From the NCBI RefSeq assembly GCF_938030685.1, contig NZ_CALHHX010000142.1:1-26541 (forward strand): a stretch of DNA of 26,541 bases, given 5' to 3'. Source of the stretch: an uncultured Campylobacter sp. Lineage in GTDB: Bacteria > Campylobacterota > Campylobacteria > Campylobacterales > Campylobacteraceae. The first letter of the stretch is position 1. Every line of letters begins with the position of its first letter. The translations under genes and the position numbers were made by a program. Of this stretch, positions 1 through 7,146 are shown one piece after another. The notes under the pieces were generated by a model that had not been told where the DNA came from, made no database searches, and was given only the letters and a program-made list of their open reading frames with translations.

Positions 1-1
1 A

Positions 2-55
2 TTACCGGGCGTCCCTAAAATGCTATCGGAGCCTATTCAAGTAAAAAGCTATTAA
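2..55 (+). CDS. C-terminal end of an unidentified gene (partial)
   Basis: One plus-strand frame is open from the left edge to a TAA at 53-55 and encodes LPGVPKMLSEPIQVKSY. The Pro, Glu and Lys content looks like real protein rather than A/T-rich intergenic translation, and the next 250 bases have no comparable frame. The family is not recognised from 17 residues and no function is proposed. Eighteen open codons at an edge can occur by chance. Confidence 0.4.
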   Translation, partial: LPGVPKMLSEPIQVKSY

Positions 56-281
56 TTTACGCGATTTGCGAGCGGATTAGATTTATCGCGGCGGATTTAA
101 GAGCTGGAATTTATATAAATTTTGTCTTAAATTTACGCCGCCTTGTGCGCACGAAAGTGATCTGATCGGAAATCAGATAAAGTTGCGCGTTTTGGTGTGA
201 AATTTAGCCGCGATTTGGGCGGGCCTAAGTTTCATAAAATTCTGCGGTTAGAATTTTAACGCCGTTTTAAGATTATTTTTG

Positions 282-287
282 TAAAAT
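282..287 (+). promoter_or_regulatory. Putative -10 element for the tRNA gene
   Basis: TAAAAT preceded by a T-rich stretch lies 23 bases upstream of the tRNA 5' end. Campylobacter sigma-70 promoters rely on the -10 and a T-rich upstream region more than on a -35 box. No clear -35 is visible. Placed by eye. Confidence 0.4.
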
Positions 288-310
288 CACATTTCTTTTT
301 CACCGCTGGC

Positions 311-387
311 GGGCTCATAGCTCAGTTGGTTAGAGCATCCGGCTCATAACCGGATGGTCCTAGGTTCAAGTCCTAGTGAGCCCACCA
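311..387 (+). tRNA. tRNA with CAU anticodon (elongator Met, or Ile2)
   Basis: A full cloverleaf can be drawn: acceptor GGGCTCA/TGAGCCC, D stem GCTC/GAGC, anticodon stem TCCGG/CCGGA with loop CTCATAA (anticodon CAT at 345-347), T stem CTAGG/CCTAG, and an encoded CCA at 385-387. The first pair is G-C, and the anticodon stem lacks the three G-C pairs of initiators, so this is not tRNA-fMet. CAU is also used by tRNA-Ile2, whose C34 is converted to lysidine by TilS. The CGGCTCATAACCG anticodon arm resembles Ile2 of some bacteria, so the identity is left open between Met and Ile2. Confidence 0.95.
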
Positions 388-598
388 CCACAAAATTTTT
401 GGCTTTTCACTGCATCAAAATCGGCAAAATTCTATAAATTTCATGCGTCGTTTTTCCTTTGAAATTCCGCTTCATAACTTCAAAAGACAAAGCCTGCCGC
501 ATAATTCCCGCTTTAAAATGCGGCAAGTTCGCGATTGAATTTTCAAATTTAACTTTCATTTGGCGATCGATTAAATTTTATTTTATGGCAAGTTGCGG

Positions 599-604
599 TA
601 GAAT
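599..604 (+). promoter_or_regulatory. Putative -10 element for the symporter-racemase pair
   Basis: TAGAAT lies 32 bases upstream of the preferred ATG, behind an A/T-rich tract. The same GGTAGAATT string occurs in front of the SPOR-domain gene, which supports a shared promoter type. The -35 is not clear. Confidence 0.35.
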
Positions 605-636
605 TCCATTAAAATTCTTAGTGCGGGGAGATGTCC

Positions 637-1947
637 ATGTCAGAAAATCAAACGAAAAAAGGCGGAATCTTAGCTTTTTATTTTAACTCAAGCTTGCTTT
701 GGCGCATCGTTATCGCTTTAGTGCTGGGCTCTGCGATTGGTATGTTACTACCTAAAAATATGCCGGTGGGCGATACCACGTGGGTAGCGATTTTAACGCC
801 TTTGGGAGATCTTTTCGTGCGACTTTTAAAGATGATCATGGTGCCGATCATCATCTGTTCGCTGATCGTGGGCACTAGCAGTATCTCGCCCGCGCACCTG
901 GGCAAAGTAGGCGTTAAGGCGATCATATTTTACGCTATAACGACGCTTTTTGCGATCGTCATCGGTCTAGCGTGCGCGTTTATATTTTCTCCAGGTAGCG
1001 GGCTTGATCTAAGCGATGCGTCCAAGGCTGTCGAAAAGGCAGCGAACGCGCCTAGTATGAGTAAAATTTTGCTTAATATAATTCCTACAAATCCTTTTGA
1101 TTCCATAGCCAAGGGCGAAATTTTGCCGATCATCGCGTTTTGCTTATTTTTTGGCGTAGGGCTTGCGTTTTGCCGCGACAGTAGTGATGCTCGTATTAAA
1201 AATTCCGCTGATACGGTTTATAATTTTTTCGATGGAATGAGCGAAATTATGTTTAAGGTCGTGCATTGGGTGATGCAATACGCACCAATCGGCGTTTTTG
1301 CGCTAATGTTTGTAGTGTTTAATAAAAGCGGTATCGAGGCTTTCAGCTCGCTATTAAATGTCACGATTACCCTATACGTGGGACTTGCGATTCAAGTATT
1401 TGCGGTTTATTGCGTTATTTGTATGCTTATCGGAGTCAGCCCGATTAAATTTCTTAAAAAAGTGCGCCCGCCGATGCTTACGGCTTTTGTTACCCGCAGC
1501 TCCAACGGCACGCTTCCGATTACGATGCAAACCGCCGAAGATATGGGCATTCCAAAGGCGATCTACGGCTTTGTTTTGCCCGTGGGTGCTACGGTGAATA
1601 TGAATGGCACGACCGTGTATTTGGGCGTGTGCACACTTTTTATCGCTAATGCTTGCGGTATCGATCTAAACAGCAGCCACTACCTCACGATCATCATCAC
1701 TTCGATGCTTGCGGCGATCGGAACTGCCGGAGTTCCGGGGGCTGGTGCGCTGATGCTGCTTTTAGTGCTCGAATCTATCGGCGTCAAGGTAAGTGGTAAC
1801 GTAGCGATCGCTTACGGAATGATTTTAGGCATTGATGCGATTTTGGATATGGGGCGAACCTCGATGAACGTAACGGGCGATGTTGTGGCGTCGATCTACG
1901 TCGCAAAGAGCGAAAATGAAATGGATATGAGTAAGTGGGAAAATTAG
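637..1947 (+). CDS. Dicarboxylate/amino acid:cation symporter (DAACS family), acidic amino acid type
   Basis: This is an inner-membrane secondary transporter of the GltPh/GltP/EAAT family, importing glutamate, aspartate or C4-dicarboxylates with Na+ or H+. Hydrophobic segments run through the whole 436 residues, the normal family length. Hallmarks are visible: the serine-rich hairpin TRSSNGTLP, NMNGTTVY (NMDGT in GltPh), and the last helix DAILDMGRTSMNVTGD. The Asp and Arg of that helix bind the substrate carboxylate and favour aspartate or glutamate over neutral amino acids. The ATG at 637 is chosen because GGGGAG (625-630) is six bases upstream; an in-frame ATG at 631 directly abuts it. The racemase gene follows after 28 bases, probably in one transcript. 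The coupling ion cannot be read from the sequence. Confidence 0.93.
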   Translation: MSENQTKKGGILAFYFNSSLLWRIVIALVLGSAIGMLLPKNMPVGDTTWVAILTPLGDLFVRLLKMIMVPIIICSLIVGTSSISPAHLGKVGVKAIIFYAITTLFAIVIGLACAFIFSPGSGLDLSDASKAVEKAANAPSMSKILLNIIPTNPFDSIAKGEILPIIAFCLFFGVGLAFCRDSSDARIKNSADTVYNFFDGMSEIMFKVVHWVMQYAPIGVFALMFVVFNKSGIEAFSSLLNVTITLYVGLAIQVFAVYCVICMLIGVSPIKFLKKVRPPMLTAFVTRSSNGTLPITMQTAEDMGIPKAIYGFVLPVGATVNMNGTTVYLGVCTLFIANACGIDLNSSHYLTIIITSMLAAIGTAGVPGAGALMLLLVLESIGVKVSGNVAIAYGMILGIDAILDMGRTSMNVTGDVVASIYVAKSENEMDMSKWEN

Positions 1948-1975
1948 CCCAAGTAAAATTTAGAAAGGACGAGCT

Positions 1976-2656
1976 ATGAAAAGAGTTGGAATTATCGGCG
2001 GAATGGGACCTTTGGCGAGTGCGGATCTGTATATGAAGATCATAGAAGAGACTGCGGCGAGCAGCGATCAAGAAAATATTCCGCTTGTAATTGATAGCTA
2101 TCCGCAGATTGAAGATCGCACGGCATTTATCTTAGGCAAAGGTGAAAATCCGCTTCCGCGCCTAAGCGAAAGTGCCATTAGGCTCAAAAATGCAGGCTGC
2201 AAGGCGTTTGCGATGGCGTGCAACACGGCGCATTTTTTCGCAGACGATGTAGAAGCTGCGGCGGAAATCCCGCTAATTCATATCGCCGAGGTCACCGTAA
2301 AAGCGATCCGCAAAAATTATCCAAACGCCCATAAAATAGCTGTGCTAGCTACTATCGGTACAAAAAAAGCTAAAATTTACGACGATCCGCTTAAAGAAGC
2401 AGGGCTAATCAGCGTGGAGCTTGGCGAAGAAAATCAAGCGGTTTTGATGGATTGTATCTACAAAGGCGTTAAGGCGGGCAAGACTGCCGAATACGTGGGG
2501 GCTTTTGAGAATTTGCTAGGCAAAATCGATGCTGATATTTACGTCGTTGCCTGCACTGAGCTGCCGCTATTTTTGCCGTTAATCAAAAGCGATAAAATTT
2601 TCGTTGATCCTACTAGAGAGCTTGCTAAAGCGATCGTGGAATTCTCAAGATCGTAG
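1976..2656 (+). CDS. Aspartate/glutamate racemase family protein
   Basis: This is a predicted cytoplasmic, cofactor-independent racemase of 226 residues, normal for the Asp/Glu racemase superfamily. The N-terminal KRVGIIGGMGP is typical. The two catalytic cysteines are present as ACNTAH (C82) and ACTELP (C193), so both proton-transfer bases are intact. These motifs fit the aspartate racemase/YgeA branch better than MurI, but substrate cannot be fixed (aspartate, glutamate or another amino acid). AGAAAGGA precedes the ATG. It lies 28 bases behind an acidic amino acid symporter, suggesting uptake and inversion of the same amino acid, and is followed by a strong hairpin. Confidence 0.88.
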   Translation: MKRVGIIGGMGPLASADLYMKIIEETAASSDQENIPLVIDSYPQIEDRTAFILGKGENPLPRLSESAIRLKNAGCKAFAMACNTAHFFADDVEAAAEIPLIHIAEVTVKAIRKNYPNAHKIAVLATIGTKKAKIYDDPLKEAGLISVELGEENQAVLMDCIYKGVKAGKTAEYVGAFENLLGKIDADIYVVACTELPLFLPLIKSDKIFVDPTRELAKAIVEFSRS

Positions 2657-2688
2657 AGCCGCAAGGCTTTGCAAGCTCGAATTTTAAA

Positions 2689-2729
2689 CCGCAAAATTTT
2701 ACGACGATCTAAGTCGTAGAATTTTGCGG
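2689..2729 (+). terminator. Long hairpin after the racemase gene
   Basis: The arms are 17 bases each: CCGCAAAATTTTACGAC at 2689-2705 and its complement at 2713-2729 with one G-T pair. The loop is GATCTAA. It starts 33 bases after the racemase stop. No T tract follows, so it may end transcription with Rho or protect the 3' end rather than act as a classical intrinsic terminator. Confidence 0.6.
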
Positions 2730-2949
2730 AATTGCGTTAGCTCAAAATTCCGTGTGAGCGGAATTTATATGATAGCAAAATTTCATCACAGCATTTTAAA
2801 CTTAAAATTTTGTCAAAATTTAATTCGCAAGATCCAGAATGTAAAACCTCCGAAGTAAAATTCCGTAATAAAATTTACTTGTAAAATTTCGTGCTGAAAT
2901 TTAAGCTAAAATTCCATTAAATTTGACCGTTTCTAAAGCCCGAATTTAC

Positions 2950-2955
2950 TATAAT
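2950..2955 (+). promoter_or_regulatory. Putative dnaE promoter -10 element
   Basis: A consensus TATAAT lies 25 bases before the dnaE ATG, giving a short leader with AAAAAAGGA just before the start. TTGACC at 2923-2928 resembles a -35 box, but the 21-base spacing is too long for a standard sigma-70 promoter, so only the -10 is supported. Confidence 0.55.
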
Positions 2956-2979
2956 CTCCAAATCAAAAAAGGACCAAAA

Positions 2980-5900
2980 ATGAGCGACTACACCCACCTG
3001 CACCTTCACACCGAGTATTCGCTGCTAGACGGCGCGAATAAAGTAAGCGAGCTCGCCGAGCTTTTGCAGAGCCGCGGCACCAAGGCGTGCGCGATCACCG
3101 ACCACGGCAATATGTTCGGCGCGATAGACTTTTATCAGACGATGAAAAAGCACGGCATCAAGCCGATCATCGGCATCGAGACCTACCTGCACAACCACGA
3201 TGATATCGGCGATAAAAGCGACCGCCAGCGCTACCACTTGATACTGCTTGCCAAAAACGAGACGGGCTATAAGAATTTGATGTATCTTAGCTCGCGCGCG
3301 TTTTTGGACGGCTTCTACTACTACCCGAGGATCAACAAAAAAATTTTAAAAGAGCACAGTGAGGGTCTCATCTGCTCCTCGGCGTGCCTAGCGGGCGAGG
3401 TGGAATTTCATCTAAATCAAAGCGAGCGAAATTTAAAACGAGGCGCGGGCGGCTACGAAGCGGCGAAAAAAGCAGCGCTTGAGTATAAGGAAATTTTCGG
3501 CGAGGATTTTTATCTCGAGATCATGCGCCACGGCATCGGCGAGCAGTTAAACGTCGATAAGGATCTCATCCGCCTCTCGCGCGAAATCGGCGTCAAGATC
3601 ATCGCCACCAACGACGCTCACTACGCGCGCAAAGACCGCGCCAAGGCTCACGACGTTTATCAATGCATCTCGATGGGCAAGACGATCAACGACGGCGACC
3701 GCCTAAAACACGTCGTTTCGGAATTTTACGTAAAAAGCGACGAGGAGATGAGGCGGCTTTTCGCGGACATCCCCGAAGTGATCGAAAATACCGCGGAGAT
3801 CGTGCAAAAGTGCAATTTGAAATTTGCCTTCGACGAGAAAGACTACGCGCCGACGCCGCCGAATTTTAAATTTACGATCGAATACGCCGATAGGCTCGGG
3901 CTTTCGCTGCCGCAGCCCTCGGAGCGCTATAGCTTTGCAAACGACGATTTTTTATTCGATCATCTCTGCCGCGAGGGGCTTAAAGAGCGCCTTAAATTTA
4001 TCGATCCCGCCAAGCACGAGATTTATCGCGAGCGCCTGGAAAAGGAGCTTGCCATTATCAAAAACATGCATTTTTCGGGCTATATGGTCATCGTGCAGGA
4101 TTTCATCAACTGGGCGAAGGATCACGATATCCCCGTAGGCCCCGGTCGCGGCTCTGCGGCGGGCAGCATCTGCGCATATGCGCTTCGCATTACCGACCTC
4201 GATCCGATCCCGTATAATCTGCTTTTCGAGCGATTTTTAAATCCGTCGCGTATCTCGATGCCCGACATTGACGTGGATTTTTGCCAGGCGCGCAGAGGCG
4301 AAGTGATCGACTACGTCATCGATCAGTACGGCAAATACAACGTCGCGCAGGTTGCGACCTTCGGTAAGCTGCTCGCGCGCGGCGTCATCCGCGACGTGGC
4401 TCGCGTCTGCGATATGCCGCTTTCACAAGCCGATAAGATGGCGAAGCTGATCCCCGACAAGCTTGGCATCACGCTCAAGCAGGCTTACGACGCCGAGCCG
4501 AAGCTGAAAGAATTTATCGACGCAGATCCGATCGCACAGCAGGTTTGGGAGTTTGCGCTGGGCCTTGAAGGGCTAAATCGCAACGCAGGAATGCATGCCG
4601 CGGGAGTGGTGATCTCAAACGAGCCGCTGTGGAACAAAGCGCCGCTATTTAAGCAGGATAAGGGCGAGGATGCGCGCCTAGTAACGCAATACACCAAAAA
4701 CTATCTCGAGGACGTCGATCTGATAAAATTTGACTTCCTTGGCCTTAAAAACCTAGATGTGATCGATAATGCCGCTAAGCTCGTCAAGCGTCGCTATAAT
4801 CGCGACATAGTTTGGGAGGAGATAGACTTTAACGATCCGCAAACTTACAAAACCATTCAAAGCGGCAACACGCTGGGGATTTTTCAAATCGAGGGTGCGG
4901 GCATGCAGGATCTTGCGATGAACCTGCGCCCCGACCGCTTCGAGGATATCATCGCGATGATCTCGCTCTATCGCCCGGGGCCGATGGATCTAATCCCCGA
5001 TTTTATCAGGATCAAACACGGCGAGCTAAAAGCAAGCTATATTTTCCCCGAGATAAGAGAAATTTTAGAGCCAACATATGGCATCATCGTCTATCAAGAG
5101 CAGGTTATGCAGATCGTGCAGAAGGTGGGCGGCTTTAGCTTGGGCGATGCCGATCTGGTGCGCCGCGCGATGGGTAAGAAGGATGAAAAGAAGCTCGCTC
5201 ATATGCGAGAGCAGTATCTAAGCGGCGCCAAAGAGCTGGGCTTTGACGTAGCTAAGGCAGATGAGCTATTTGATCTGATTATGAAATTTGCCTCCTACGG
5301 CTTTAACAAATCTCACGCCGCAGCGTATTCAATGATCACCTTTCAAACGGCCTATCTTAAGACCTACTATCCGGCGGAGTTTATGGCGGCGCTGCTTACT
5401 TCGGAGGAGGGCAATACCGATAAAATTTCAAAGTATATCGACGAGGCGAGCCGCCTAGGTATCGGGCTTTTGCCGCCGTCGATCAATCAAAGCTTAAGAG
5501 GCTTTAGCGTCGTGGACGACGAAAACTCCAAATCGGGCACCTCGATCATCTACGGCCTAGGAGCGATTAAGGGCGTGGGCGGCGCTGCAATCGAGAATAT
5601 CTTAGAGCTTCAAAGCGAGGCTAAATTTCAAAGCATCGACGATTTTGCTTCGCGAGTGGATAATTTCCGCGTCAATAAAAAGGTCATCGAGTCGCTGATC
5701 TACGCAGGCGCGATGGATTGTCTGGGTAAGAGTCGCCTGGCGATGATTCAAAATATGGAAAATATCCTAGACGTGATGAAGAAGATCACCGAGATTAAAA
5801 AGGACGCCGCAAGCTCGCTTTTTGGCGAGGATGAGGATATGACGAGCGGCATGAGCGTAAGCTTCGTCGATACCGATAAGGAATTTCCGCAGGGCGAAAT

Positions 5901-7125
5901 TTTAAAATTTGAGCAGCAGACCGTGGGCGTGTATCTCTCTGGGCATCCGCTAGATGATTACAAAGAGGAGATGGAAGGCATCGACTATACGCTATCCTCG
6001 GCGTTTAGCGAGATCGAGGGCGATAGCGCCGAGGTGCTTAGCGTGGGGCGGATCGAGGATCTGTCCACGCGCATGACGAAAACGGGCAAAAAAATGGGGA
6101 TTTTAAACGTGCTTGATCTGCACGGCAGCTTCGAGCTTGCGGTGTTCGATAACGCGCTAAAGGCGATCGAAAACTTAAGCCCGCAGGAGCGGGAGCGCCC
6201 GTACGCCTTTATGATTAAAATTTCAAAAAGTGCGGTCGGCGGCGCGGCGTATCAGTTGTCGTTTCTTTCGATGATGAGCCTGCAAAACGCCCGCGATGCG
6301 AGCTTCCGTCCGCGCGCGGGAGTATTTTTGAGCGAGAATCCGCTAAGAGCCTATGCTAGTGAGCTTGACGGTATTTCATACACCAAATCCGGCGAATTCG
6401 GCGAGCTGGTGGACGACGGGGGCGCAGGCGTTAAAATTTTATGCGTCGGCAAGATCGAAAACGTCCACACCCGCACGACTAAATCGGGCAAGCAGATGGC
6501 AAATCTTACGGTGCTTGATCTTGCGGGCAGCTTCGAGATGAGCGCGTTCGGTGATATTTGTGATGCGGTCACTGCGCTAACGGATGCGCAGCTGGAGCGC
6601 CCGATGGCGTTTTGGGCGCGGCTTAGCAAAAACACATCCCCTTACGGCGGGAAATATCAAATTTATCTGGATGAAATTTTAACTCTAGATGCCGCGCAAA
6701 ATATCGACGGCTACGTACCTAGCAAGGTGCGAGGCTCCGGTGGTGGGGAGCGCGGGGGCTTTAACGGCAGCAATTTCGGCTCCAGCAGAAACTTTGGTAG
6801 CGAACGAGGCGGCGGCTACGGCAGCGGGAATTTTGCTGAGCGAAAGGGCGGGTTTACTGCGGAGGATCCCGCTCTTAAGGCGCGCAAAGAGCGCGAGGCG
6901 CAGCGCAAAAACGCGCAGGATTTCGAGTTTGAGCTAAGCTTAGGCGAACTTAGCCGCGAGAAAATTTATAAAATTTACCATCTCGCCTTTTGCGACACGG
7001 CGCTAAAAAACACCAAGCGGCTGATTCTGCGGATCCGCAACGGCAGCGAGGTGCTCGTTTATCCGACCGAATACATCGTGAGCGATAATTTTACCGAAAA
7101 GGTGCGCGAAATTATCGCGGCGTAG
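2980..7125 (+). CDS. dnaE: DNA polymerase III alpha subunit, with duplicated OB-fold module
   Basis: This is the replicative polymerase catalytic subunit, extending DNA within the replisome. The ATG at 2980 is chosen because AAAAAAGGA precedes it and the product starts MSDYTHLHLHTEYSLLDG, the family N-terminus; the reading frame extends further upstream without support. The PHP domain (about 1-280) has HLHLH (6-10) and ITDHGN, so its metal site looks complete, unlike E. coli. The catalytic aspartates are D429 and D431 in PDIDVDF and D585 in IKFDFLGL. A degenerate clamp-binding motif AASSLF sits at 943-948. Two related OB modules follow (about 983-1104 and 1114-1238), then a Gly-rich linker (about 1246-1291) and a C-terminal domain. 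The product is 1381 residues, against about 1160 in E. coli and, from memory, about 1200 in C. jejuni; the extra length is the second OB module plus linker. Confidence 0.97.
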   Translation: MSDYTHLHLHTEYSLLDGANKVSELAELLQSRGTKACAITDHGNMFGAIDFYQTMKKHGIKPIIGIETYLHNHDDIGDKSDRQRYHLILLAKNETGYKNLMYLSSRAFLDGFYYYPRINKKILKEHSEGLICSSACLAGEVEFHLNQSERNLKRGAGGYEAAKKAALEYKEIFGEDFYLEIMRHGIGEQLNVDKDLIRLSREIGVKIIATNDAHYARKDRAKAHDVYQCISMGKTINDGDRLKHVVSEFYVKSDEEMRRLFADIPEVIENTAEIVQKCNLKFAFDEKDYAPTPPNFKFTIEYADRLGLSLPQPSERYSFANDDFLFDHLCREGLKERLKFIDPAKHEIYRERLEKELAIIKNMHFSGYMVIVQDFINWAKDHDIPVGPGRGSAAGSICAYALRITDLDPIPYNLLFERFLNPSRISMPDIDVDFCQARRGEVIDYVIDQYGKYNVAQVATFGKLLARGVIRDVARVCDMPLSQADKMAKLIPDKLGITLKQAYDAEPKLKEFIDADPIAQQVWEFALGLEGLNRNAGMHAAGVVISNEPLWNKAPLFKQDKGEDARLVTQYTKNYLEDVDLIKFDFLGLKNLDVIDNAAKLVKRRYNRDIVWEEIDFNDPQTYKTIQSGNTLGIFQIEGAGMQDLAMNLRPDRFEDIIAMISLYRPGPMDLIPDFIRIKHGELKASYIFPEIREILEPTYGIIVYQEQVMQIVQKVGGFSLGDADLVRRAMGKKDEKKLAHMREQYLSGAKELGFDVAKADELFDLIMKFASYGFNKSHAAAYSMITFQTAYLKTYYPAEFMAALLTSEEGNTDKISKYIDEASRLGIGLLPPSINQSLRGFSVVDDENSKSGTSIIYGLGAIKGVGGAAIENILELQSEAKFQSIDDFASRVDNFRVNKKVIESLIYAGAMDCLGKSRLAMIQNMENILDVMKKITEIKKDAASSLFGEDEDMTSGMSVSFVDTDKEFPQGEILKFEQQTVGVYLSGHPLDDYKEEMEGIDYTLSSAFSEIEGDSAEVLSVGRIEDLSTRMTKTGKKMGILNVLDLHGSFELAVFDNALKAIENLSPQERERPYAFMIKISKSAVGGAAYQLSFLSMMSLQNARDASFRPRAGVFLSENPLRAYASELDGISYTKSGEFGELVDDGGAGVKILCVGKIENVHTRTTKSGKQMANLTVLDLAGSFEMSAFGDICDAVTALTDAQLERPMAFWARLSKNTSPYGGKYQIYLDEILTLDAAQNIDGYVPSKVRGSGGGERGGFNGSNFGSSRNFGSERGGGYGSGNFAERKGGFTAEDPALKARKEREAQRKNAQDFEFELSLGELSREKIYKIYHLAFCDTALKNTKRLILRIRNGSEVLVYPTEYIVSDNFTEKVREIIAA
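5926..6693 (+). repeat. Internal duplication of the DnaE OB-fold module
   Basis: Two copies are visible at the protein level: nt 5926-6291 (residues 983-1104) and 6319-6693 (1114-1238). Paired landmarks are GVYLSGHPL/GVFLSENPL, VGRIEDLSTRMTKTGKKM/VGKIENVHTRTTKSGKQM, VLDLHGSFELAVF/VLDLAGSFEMSAF and ERPYAFMIKISK/ERPMAFWARLSK. The DNA has diverged clearly, so the duplication is not recent. Confidence 0.85.
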
Positions 7126-7146
7126 GTGCGACTCTTTCGTCGCGCC
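7125..7146 (+). terminator. Weak hairpin at the dnaE stop codon
   Basis: GGTGCGAC (7125-7132) can pair with GTCGCGCC (7139-7146) with one G-T pair and a six-base loop, overlapping the last base of the dnaE stop. A T-rich stretch starts only about 10 bases later, so termination here is uncertain. Confidence 0.3.

Larger units (their letters stand above)
2657..2979 (+). other. Intergenic region between racemase and dnaE
   Basis: This gap of 323 bases holds no convincing gene. It contains the hairpin at 2689-2729, a weaker dyad (AATTCCG, six-base loop, CGGAATT) at about 2745-2765, several AAAATTT-type strings, and the presumed dnaE promoter. Confidence 0.6.

Noticed and set aside
311..387. tRNA gene as an integration site for a mobile element
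   Set aside because: No integrase gene and no repeated copy of the tRNA 3' end was seen downstream within the window.
459..686. 75-codon plus-strand frame overlapping the start of the symporter gene
   Set aside because: It has no ribosome binding site, an unlikely composition, and overlaps the well-supported symporter start in another frame.
2923..2979. Upstream extension of dnaE from a TTG at 2923
   Set aside because: The added 19 residues contain the presumed TATAAT promoter and have no ribosome binding site; the family N-terminus begins at 2980.
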